Positions 1-4,620 of a DNA stretch of 8,843 nt are shown one piece after another (position 1 is the first letter of the stretch; every line of letters begins with the position of its first letter). This DNA is from an uncultured Mailhella sp. (lineage in GTDB: Bacteria; Desulfobacterota; Desulfovibrionia; Desulfovibrionales; Desulfovibrionaceae). The notes beneath the pieces were generated by a model, which was given only the letters and a program-made list of their open reading frames with translations, was not told where the DNA came from and ran no database searches. The DNA is taken from positions 1 through 8,843 of the forward strand of contig CAJTMS010000064.1 of assembly GCA_910577155.1 (NCBI GenBank), given 5' to 3'. The position numbers and the translations under genes are program-made.

Positions 1-4
1 GGGA

Positions 5-27
5 TTGGGGGAAATCATTTCCCCCAA
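5..27. repeat. Inverted repeat (hairpin) at left edge
   Basis: Perfect 10-bp stem (TTGGGGGAAA with TTTCCCCCAA) around a 3-nt TCA loop. It lies about 100 nt past the stop of the minus-strand RluA-CoaE gene. Neither strand has a U-tract after the stem, so it is not a standard intrinsic terminator. It could be a transcript-end stem for that gene or for a gene left of the window. The rest of 1-130 is AT-rich, and I see no gene in it. Confidence 0.4.
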
Positions 28-130
28 AAAGAAATAAAATTAATTTAAATTTTAATGATATATTTTGAATGAGATACGAACATGCCGGAGTTATTGTAAA
101 AAATACCTTTATACTGTAATAAGGCGTCTT

Positions 131-1723
131 TTATGCCAGTTGTTTTTTGATGTCGGCAAGGATTGCAGCAGCAGTAGTATTTTTTTCTTGTAAATTGTGC
201 AGGAGTTGTAAAAAATTTTCTTCTAATTCTGCTAAGCCTTGGTTATTGGGAATTTCAAAGTCGGCAAGGCGTCTTTTTTCTTCCTGCGGGATTTGCCAGC
301 TTTCCATAGAGGCAATAATTTCATCAGTCCAGCTGCGGGATTTGAGGCGGGCATAACGGATTTCTTTTGCGGCACTGACGCATATTGTCAACGGTTTAAG
401 CGGAAGTTTATGAGGCTTGCTCTCAAACCAAAGGGGAATTTCCGCAACAGCAAAAGGTGCATGCTCGTGTTTTGCAAAAAAATCAAGCATACGGCTATAG
501 ACAAGAGGGTGGAGCAAGTTTTCTATTTCCTGCTTGAAATTTGTATCCTGCATGGCGCTAGCCAAGGCAATTTTGTCCACAGGTTTTGTTTCATCGGGTA
601 CAAACTGCGTACCGTATTGTTGTTTGAGCAAATACCATGCATCGTTATTGACTTGATATAATTCACGAATACAAGCATCAGCACTGAAGGTCGGCAAATT
701 TTGCCGAGCGGCTGTTTCCAGAAGGGCAGATTTTCCGGAACCGGAATTTCCCGTGACAATAAGGGGGATTGCTTTTTGCTGCAAGACGAGCTGCTCTTCC
801 AAACATTCCCAAAAATCAGCAGGGGGCAGTGAAGTAAATTCCAAGTGGTCGCCCGTAAAGGGATGTTCAAAACAAAGTTTATACGCATGGAGCATTTGCC
901 GGGGAGCTTTTTGGGCAACAGCTGACGGGGCATACACTTCGTCCCCTAAAAGCGGATAGCCGAAGGCTGACAAATGGACGCGGATTTGGTGTGTTCTGCC
1001 TGTGTGGATACGCACTTTCATAAGGGAAACATTTTCATTCTGTTTATTGGTGGTTTGCGGGACAGTTTGAGCCTGTCTTTGCTGAGGATAAATGCGCTGC
1101 CACTCGGAATATGCTTCCCGTCCGCCTTTATTCACGGGAACAAGCGCCATTTTTGTTTTTATGCTCGGGTGACGCCCAATACTTTCCCTGCTTTCGCCAT
1201 TGGGGCAAATGCCCTGAACAAGGGCAAGATAGGTTTTTTTTATGCTTTTTTCACAAAAAGCGTCAGAAAGTTTTAATCTGCTTTCTTCTGTCAGAGCAAT
1301 GAGCATAAGCCCCGACGTATCCTTATCTAATCTGTGCACAATGCCGGGACGTTCACCTTCCATGGTTTTGAGGCTTGGAAAATGATACAGCAAATGATGA
1401 ACAAGGGTTTCTTCCTGACAGGAGGGGCAGGGGTGAACCGTCAGCCCCGCCTTTTTTTCTATGACCGCCAAAAATTTGTCCTGATAATAAATAGTCAGGG
1501 AATTTTCTGCTGCTGCGAGGGTATTTGCTTCCTGAGGTCTGTTAAATGCAATGATATCGCCCTCTTGAATTTTTTTAGAGGGGTCGGTGCAGACAAGGGA
1601 ATTAATTGTAACCATGTTGTTTTCAATATATTTTTTTATTTTAGAACGTGAGATTTGTGTTTGTTCGCTCAAAAAACTGTCAAGTCGTCCTGCACGGTTC
1701 GGGGCAATAAATTCCTGTTTCAT
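131..1723 (-). CDS. RluA-family pseudouridine synthase fused to dephospho-CoA kinase
   Basis: A 530-residue two-enzyme fusion in the cytoplasm. The N-terminal half should convert specific uridines of rRNA or tRNA to pseudouridine; the C-terminal half should phosphorylate dephospho-CoA to CoA with ATP, the last step of CoA synthesis. Seen: an S4 RNA-binding domain (about 12-60); the synthase motif HRLDKDTSG (130-138) with catalytic Asp D133; GRTHQIRVHL (242-251); then a CoaE P-loop GNSGSGKS (325-332), SAD with D349 at the position of the catalytic Asp, HPLV (405-408), PLWFE (430-434), R459/R463 and AD..IPNN (487-494). CoaE normally has DAD; here the first Asp is Ser (S347). A Gln/Asn-rich insert (about 213-232) splits the synthase. 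The CoaE part (about 318-530) is near normal length. The ATG at 1723 has AAAGGGA upstream. Which RluA subtype (RluC/RluD-like) cannot be decided. The fusion is known to me from Desulfovibrio-type genomes. Confidence 0.93.
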   Translation of the reverse strand: MKQEFIAPNRAGRLDSFLSEQTQISRSKIKKYIENNMVTINSLVCTDPSKKIQEGDIIAFNRPQEANTLAAAENSLTIYYQDKFLAVIEKKAGLTVHPCPSCQEETLVHHLLYHFPSLKTMEGERPGIVHRLDKDTSGLMLIALTEESRLKLSDAFCEKSIKKTYLALVQGICPNGESRESIGRHPSIKTKMALVPVNKGGREAYSEWQRIYPQQRQAQTVPQTTNKQNENVSLMKVRIHTGRTHQIRVHLSAFGYPLLGDEVYAPSAVAQKAPRQMLHAYKLCFEHPFTGDHLEFTSLPPADFWECLEEQLVLQQKAIPLIVTGNSGSGKSALLETAARQNLPTFSADACIRELYQVNNDAWYLLKQQYGTQFVPDETKPVDKIALASAMQDTNFKQEIENLLHPLVYSRMLDFFAKHEHAPFAVAEIPLWFESKPHKLPLKPLTICVSAAKEIRYARLKSRSWTDEIIASMESWQIPQEEKRRLADFEIPNNQGLAELEENFLQLLHNLQEKNTTAAAILADIKKQLA

Positions 1724-1806
1724 ATGTTTTTCCCTTTGTTGATTGGTTTATAGGATACGGTATTTTTTTTGCATTGGATAGTTTTTTCTTTATCGCAAAA
1801 TAGGCA

Positions 1807-1819
1807 GGAAAAATTTTCC
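1807..1819. repeat. Small AT-tract dyad
   Basis: GGAAAA-A-TTTTCC is a perfect 6-bp dyad around one base, just upstream of the putative enhancer dyad. It may be only a palindromic A-tract in a region full of A/T runs, or a weak protein site. There is no further evidence for a role. Confidence 0.15.
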
Positions 1820-1822
1820 ATT

Positions 1823-1848
1823 TTTTTTGTCAAATGCATGACGAAAAA
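1823..1848 (+). promoter_or_regulatory. Candidate sigma-54 enhancer (activator-binding dyad)
   Basis: Two 10-bp half sites, TTTTTTGTCA (1823-1832) and TGACGAAAAA (1839-1848), form an inverted repeat matching at 9 of 10 positions around a 6-bp spacer. The centre is about 95 bp upstream of the expected start of the sigma-54 transcript, a usual place for the site of an AAA+ enhancer-binding protein. The core GTCA-N6-TGAC is perfect. That this is the activator site is inferred from geometry; no activator gene is in the window. Confidence 0.4.
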
Positions 1849-1872
1849 GAGAATGAAAAAGATGTAAAATCA

Positions 1873-1885
1873 TAACATATTGAAA
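1873..1885. promoter_or_regulatory. Possible IHF site between enhancer and promoter
   Basis: TAACATATTGAAA matches 12 of 13 positions of the E. coli IHF consensus read on this strand (YAANNNNTTGATW). It lies between the enhancer dyad and the -24 element, where IHF bends DNA at many sigma-54 promoters. The area is AT-rich, so a chance match is possible. Confidence 0.3.
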
Positions 1886-1904
1886 TAAAACAAAATTTTA
1901 ATTT

Positions 1905-1920
1905 TGGCACGTGAAATGCT
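1905..1920 (+). promoter_or_regulatory. Sigma-54 (RpoN) -24/-12 promoter of the TPR gene
   Basis: TTGGCACG-N4-ATGCT fits the consensus YTGGCACG-N4-TTGCW with one mismatch. The key GG (1906-1907) and GC (1918-1919) are separated by exactly 10 bp. Transcription would start near 1931 and give a leader of about 45 nt with a small stem near its 5' end (TGCC-ATGA-GGCA, 1933-1944). This means the longer reading frame beginning with TTG at 1904 starts inside the promoter and is not the real start. Confidence 0.75.
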
Positions 1921-1960
1921 AATAGGTGAGTATGCCATGAGGCACAAAAAATTATCGCAT

Positions 1961-1967
1961 GGAGGGG
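1961..1967 (+). promoter_or_regulatory. Shine-Dalgarno site fixing the TPR start
   Basis: GGAGGGG lies 8 nt before the ATG at 1976. It is the only strong ribosome site in the leader and decides the start against upstream in-frame TTG 1904 and ATG 1937. An exact complement (TCCCCTCC) occurs just after the gene's stop codon at 2541-2548. Confidence 0.75.
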
Positions 1968-1975
1968 AAAAGACC

Positions 1976-2536
1976 ATGAGTGACTTATTAGATTATGAAA
2001 TCAACAAAGAATTAGGCGAATGTTACCTTTTTATGGGTGAATATGAAAAGGCTACAGAGTATTATGAAAAAGCAGCCGCAAGCGGCAGTGAATTTGCTGC
2101 TCCGCAAATGGGCTTGGCAACAATCGCAGTACAAGTTGGCGATTATGATAAAGCTTCACTGCATTATCAAAAAGCGCTCGAACTTGAAAAATCAGACAAT
2201 GCCTACACAGGTCTTGGGCTTGTTGCCATGACTAAAGAAATGCACTCAGAAGCATTTGAATATTTCAAAAACGCTCTGGAAATCAAAGCAACAAATACCG
2301 TAGCACTTGGATGTCTGGTTCAAGAAGCGTATGCTTTAGACAAAGTAAACGAAGCCGTTAACTTTGTAGAAAAATTTTACGGGGAAACGAAAGATCCTCA
2401 AATCAGAATTACATTAGCCGGCTGTCTTATTTATTTAGGCAAAAAAGACGAAGCACGCCTCCATTTGGAAGAAGCTCTCAAAGAATTGCCTGATAACCAA
2501 GACGCAAAAGACTTATATACATTTATTGCGGCATAA
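1976..2536 (+). CDS. Tetratricopeptide-repeat protein
   Basis: A soluble protein of 186 residues with no signal peptide or membrane segment, made almost entirely of TPR helices. About five repeats can be traced: 8-41 (with GEYEKATEYYEKA), 42-75 (GDYDKASLHYQKALEL), 76-108 (SEAFEYFKNALEI), a poorer one at 109-140, and 142-175 (GKKDEARLHLEEALKELP). TPR superhelices bind peptides or partner proteins, so it is probably an adaptor or chaperone-like protein; no partner can be named. The start is set by GGAGGGG 8 nt upstream and by the sigma-54 promoter, which would start the transcript at about 1931. Sigma-54 dependence implies expression on a specific cue through an enhancer-binding protein, unusual for a plain housekeeping TPR protein. 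It stands alone, divergent from RluA-CoaE. Type III secretion chaperones are also small TPR proteins, but nothing here supports that specifically. Confidence 0.88.
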   Translation: MSDLLDYEINKELGECYLFMGEYEKATEYYEKAAASGSEFAAPQMGLATIAVQVGDYDKASLHYQKALELEKSDNAYTGLGLVAMTKEMHSEAFEYFKNALEIKATNTVALGCLVQEAYALDKVNEAVNFVEKFYGETKDPQIRITLAGCLIYLGKKDEARLHLEEALKELPDNQDAKDLYTFIAA

Positions 2537-2549
2537 GAAATCCCCTCCT

Positions 2550-2588
2550 ATCTTTCAGATCTGTTGTTGGCGCTCAGACCTGAAAGAT
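2550..2588 (+). repeat. Inverted repeat P1
   Basis: ATCTTTCAGATCTG (2550-2563) pairs with CAGACCTGAAAGAT (2575-2588), with a single A-C mismatch and an 11-nt loop. It starts 14 nt after the TPR stop codon. No U-tract follows, so it is more likely a 3' stabilising stem or part of a larger RNA fold than a terminator. Confidence 0.55.
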
Positions 2589-2589
2589 G

Positions 2590-2632
2590 TCACCCCGTCT
2601 GAATGCGAGGCGGGGTGAATCCAACGGGGTGA
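2590..2632 (+). promoter_or_regulatory. Hairpin P2 with competing second arm (switch-like)
   Basis: TCACCCCGTCT (2590-2600) pairs with AGGCGGGGTGA (2608-2618). A second copy of the 3' arm, ACGGGGTGA at 2624-2632, is a perfect 9-nt complement of TCACCCCGT (2590-2598). The two pairings exclude each other. The second arm includes GGGGTGAT, a good match to a Shine-Dalgarno region, 5 nt before an ATG at 2637. The pairing is seen; regulation by it is inferred. Confidence 0.35.
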
Positions 2633-2636
2633 TTAG

Positions 2637-2708
2637 ATGAGTAAAACAAAGGATGGTTTTACCATATTGGTCGCATTAATACCACATGGTTCAGTCCATT
2701 GTGTTTAG
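2637..2708 (+). CDS. Possible 23-residue small ORF
   Basis: ATG at 2637 to TAG at 2706-2708 encodes 23 residues beginning MSKTKDG and continuing with a hydrophobic stretch FTILVALIP. GGGGTGAT (2626-2633) is well complementary to the 16S rRNA tail and correctly spaced. It could be a small protein, a leader peptide, the decayed start of a lost gene, or chance. No family is recognised. The only support is the ribosome site and its overlap with the P2 switch-like pairing. Confidence 0.2.
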   Translation: MSKTKDGFTILVALIPHGSVHCV

Positions 2709-2717
2709 TATTCTTAT

Positions 2718-2723
2718 TATAAT
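2718..2723 (+). promoter_or_regulatory. Perfect TATAAT -10 box
   Basis: TATAAT is an exact sigma-70 -10 hexamer, but no good -35 is found at 16-18 bp (best TCCATT at 2695-2700) and there is no TG extension. A transcript from about 2730 would run about 97 nt to the strong terminator at 2792-2827. It would then be a small RNA, or the attenuated leader of the M23 gene. It would contain the 16-bp perfect palindrome ACATGAATATTCATGT (2749-2764). Confidence 0.3.
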
Positions 2724-2748
2724 GAAGTGTAAAAAAGATGTTTGGAAT

Positions 2749-2764
2749 ACATGAATATTCATGT
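2749..2764. repeat. Perfect 16-bp palindrome
   Basis: ACATGAATATTCATGT is a perfect palindrome about 25 bp downstream of the TATAAT box. It could be an operator for a dimeric repressor, or a stem or dimerisation site in the RNA. The sequence alone does not choose between these. Confidence 0.35.
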
Positions 2765-2791
2765 TATTACCCCAAATATGTGCCTATGCAA

Positions 2792-2827
2792 AATGCCCTT
2801 TGAATTTCTCAAGGGGCATTATTTTTT
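2792..2827 (+). terminator. Strong intrinsic terminator upstream of the M23 gene
   Basis: A 12-bp stem, AATGCCCTTTGA with TCAAGGGGCATT (one T-G pair), has a 5-nt loop and is followed by A then six T. It ends transcripts from the TPR gene and the structured region, or from the TATAAT box at 2718. It lies 44 nt before the M23 start. It also shows that the in-frame extension of the M23 reading frame back to 2742 is not coding. Confidence 0.85.
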
Positions 2828-2870
2828 AAAAATTTCTTTACACTTTTGGAAAGCTGGCATAGAGTTGACT

Positions 2871-4496
2871 ATGCTTATGTGTAAAGAAAAATCTTTGATA
2901 AAAAAATATATCCGCTTTTTTGTTTGTATCCTTATGCTTTCTTTTGTAACTGCCGCCTATGCCGAGCAGGCAGAAGAAAACGCTGCAGCCATGCAAAATG
3001 AAAATAACTGTCAAGCGCCTGAGAATACTGCCGTCCAAACGCGTAATCAGGAAACAGCCGAGCAAAATACTCCACAAAATATTGCTCCAAAAGCTCCTGA
3101 CAATACAGAACAAAATATAACTGACAGCCAAGCAGGCATAAGCACAGATGAGCCCTATGCCGAGGAATGGGATTTAACGGCTCGCTCCAATTTACGTACT
3201 TTTATTGCCACAATGGGCGGCACCATTCAGGAAGAATATTTGTACCTTAAAGATATGTTTAAGGAACAATATGCTGATGTCGTTCAGCTTTTGCGTGATG
3301 AATGCGTTTTTATTCTTATTCCCGAAGCTCCCCGCAAAGAATTTGAAATTGAAGTTATTGGCGATAAACTTTTAAATCTCAAATCCACTATTGCAGCAGG
3401 GGATAGTTTAGGTTCCCTGTTAAACGGCTGGTTTTCTTTTCCTACAATTCTGCAGTTTGTTGATAAATCAAAAGATATTTATTCTCTCAATTCATTAAAG
3501 CTTAATCATCCTTTTTCCCTGCTCGTTGATTTAAATGATAAGAGTTTGAAAAAATTTGAATACGAATTTGATAATACCCATAAAATTATCCTTCAGCAAA
3601 CAGGCGGCAGCTATGAGGTCACGGTAGAAGAAATTGTGTATGATTATCAGCTTTGTTTTTTGCAGGGTACAGTTTCCAGTAATTTTTATAACGCCGTGAT
3701 TAATACCGGTGAAACCGGAACCTTTGCTATACGTCTTGCCGATATTTTTAGCTATGATATTGACTTTGCCAGAGAAATCCGCGAGGGAGACACGTTTTCC
3801 GCCTTGGTGGAAAAACGGTACCGTGACGGGAATTTTAATGGCTATGGCAGGATTATTGCCGCACGTTTTGTCAATAATGATGTTTTGTACGAAGCGTTCT
3901 TATTCCACGATTCAGAGCAGGAAGGCAAGCTGAGCTATTTTGACAGAACTGGCAAAGCTCTGCAAAAAGCCTTTTTGCGAACGCCTGTCCATTTTACGCG
4001 TATCAGTTCAAATTTCACCATGGCGAGAAAACATCCCATTTTGGGCATAACCCGTGCCCACCCTGCCATTGACTATGCCGCACCCAAAGGTACGCCCGTT
4101 ATGGCTGTTGGGGACGGCACTGTTATGCGTGCTGCCTACACGGGCGGCTACGGGCATTTAATCCTCTTGAAACACAAGGGAGGTTTGGAAAGTCAATATG
4201 CCCACCTTTCCGGTTATGCAAAAGGGGTACGAAACGGGGCAAAAGTTGTTCAGGGACAAGTGATTGGCTATGTCGGATCAACAGGACTTTCCACGGGACC
4301 GCATCTTGATTTCAGAATTAAGAAAAATGGGCAGTATGTCAATCCCGCAAATATTATTATTCCCAGTAAAGCTCCGCTTGGCAATGAGCAAATGGAAGCA
4401 TACCTGCTCACTGTCCATGAAGTGGAACTGCTGGCAGACGGAACGAAAAAGCTGGAAGAATATGATGCGCAGAGCTGGCTGGACGGAATAAGATAA
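2871..4496 (+). CDS. Secreted M23 (LytM-type) peptidoglycan endopeptidase, MepM/Csd3-like
   Basis: A 541-residue exported metallopeptidase expected to cut peptide cross-links of peptidoglycan in the periplasm. Seen: signal peptide (KKYIR, then a hydrophobic core, cleavage near AYA|EQ at 31); a Gln/Asn/Glu-rich linker (about 32-97) holding the enzyme away from the membrane; an N-terminal region (about 105-375) with MepM/Csd3/OapA features (LLNGWF, the segment ending LADIFSYDIDF, then EGDTFSALVEKRY); and an M23 domain (about 388-497) opening HPILG. Metal and catalytic motifs: H397-x3-D401, H445 in YAHLSGY, and STGPHLD with H478 and D480. The usual HxH is HxD here, so the third zinc ligand would be Asp; I know this in other M23 subgroups, so activity is likely but unproven. 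Starts at 2871 or 2877 both fit (GAG lies 6 nt before 2871); earlier starts would include the terminator. Single-gene unit between two terminators. Confidence 0.88.
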   Translation: MLMCKEKSLIKKYIRFFVCILMLSFVTAAYAEQAEENAAAMQNENNCQAPENTAVQTRNQETAEQNTPQNIAPKAPDNTEQNITDSQAGISTDEPYAEEWDLTARSNLRTFIATMGGTIQEEYLYLKDMFKEQYADVVQLLRDECVFILIPEAPRKEFEIEVIGDKLLNLKSTIAAGDSLGSLLNGWFSFPTILQFVDKSKDIYSLNSLKLNHPFSLLVDLNDKSLKKFEYEFDNTHKIILQQTGGSYEVTVEEIVYDYQLCFLQGTVSSNFYNAVINTGETGTFAIRLADIFSYDIDFAREIREGDTFSALVEKRYRDGNFNGYGRIIAARFVNNDVLYEAFLFHDSEQEGKLSYFDRTGKALQKAFLRTPVHFTRISSNFTMARKHPILGITRAHPAIDYAAPKGTPVMAVGDGTVMRAAYTGGYGHLILLKHKGGLESQYAHLSGYAKGVRNGAKVVQGQVIGYVGSTGLSTGPHLDFRIKKNGQYVNPANIIIPSKAPLGNEQMEAYLLTVHEVELLADGTKKLEEYDAQSWLDGIR

Positions 4497-4498
4497 AA

Positions 4499-4524
4499 AA
4501 GAGGGCATGACGCCCTTTTTTTTT
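4499..4524 (+). terminator. Intrinsic terminator after the M23 gene
   Basis: AGGGC (4502-4506), loop ATGAC, GCCCT (4512-4516), then a run of nine T (4516-4524). A-rich sequence before the stem can pair with the T-run, so it may also work in the other direction. It begins a few bases after the M23 stop codon. Confidence 0.88.
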
Positions 4525-4556
4525 ATGAAAATGTATTTTTCAAGAAATATAAAGGC

Positions 4557-4598
4557 TTGCTCATGTTTATAAAATAGTATACTATACTTCCGCCGGAA
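4557..4598 (+). promoter_or_regulatory. Promoter region of the 7TM sensor-like gene with overlapping palindromes
   Basis: A -10-like TATACT occurs at 4578-4583 and again at 4583-4588; TTGCTC at 4557-4562 could be a -35 (15- or 20-bp spacing, neither ideal). The perfect 12-bp palindrome ATAGTATACTAT (4574-4585) covers the -10 region. A second dyad TTCCG-C-CGGAA (4588-4598) follows at once. Operators overlapping a promoter are a reasonable reading but unproven. AGG at 4611-4613 serves as ribosome site 7 nt before ATG 4621. Confidence 0.35.
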
Positions 4599-4620
4599 TA
4601 AAGGAATAACAGGTCTAATT

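Larger units (their letters stand above)
2537..2741 (+). other. Structured gene-poor region after the TPR gene
   Basis: About 200 nt with several stems in a row. There is a CU-rich tract TCCCCTCCT (2541-2549); stem P1 2550-2563/2575-2588 (13 of 14 pairs, 11-nt loop); stem P2 2590-2600/2608-2618 (11 pairs including one G-U, 7-nt loop); stem P3 GTAAAAC/GTTTTAC (2641-2647/2656-2662); and a bulged stem P4 2683-2689/2696-2703. None is followed by a U-tract; the next real terminator is at 2792. It may be a long structured 3' UTR, a separate small RNA, or a cis-acting switch. I do not recognise a known riboswitch or RNA family. Confidence 0.45.

Noticed and set aside
523..933. Long open frames inside the RluA-CoaE gene, e.g. 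523-933 minus and 239-661 plus
   Set aside because: Overlap a clear two-domain enzyme gene; their translations show no domain pattern.
1728..1745. Partial likeness of GTTGATTGGTTTATAGG to the MITE end
   Set aside because: Only scattered matches on AT-rich sequence, without a partner repeat.
1904..1975. N-terminal extension of the TPR protein starting with TTG at 1904 or ATG at 1937
   Set aside because: The TTG lies inside the -24 element of the sigma-54 promoter and ATG 1937 is only about 6 nt from the expected transcript start; the strong GGAGGGG site belongs to ATG 1976.
2550..2618. Terminator of the TPR gene formed by hairpins P1/P2
   Set aside because: Neither stem is followed by a T-run; the true terminator signal is at 2792-2827.
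2837..2865. Sigma-70 promoter TTTACA-N17-TAGAGT just before the M23 start
   Set aside because: Spacing is right, but the -10 is only 4/6 and the start would fall on the ATG itself; too weak to list as a feature.
2742..2870. Longer M23 protein starting upstream (2742 or ATG 2751)
   Set aside because: That stretch contains the intrinsic terminator 2792-2827 and would bury the signal peptide inside the protein.
2855..2870. Second sigma-54 promoter before the M23 gene (CTGGCATAGAGTTGACT)
   Set aside because: The GC of the -12 element is missing at the required 10-bp distance.
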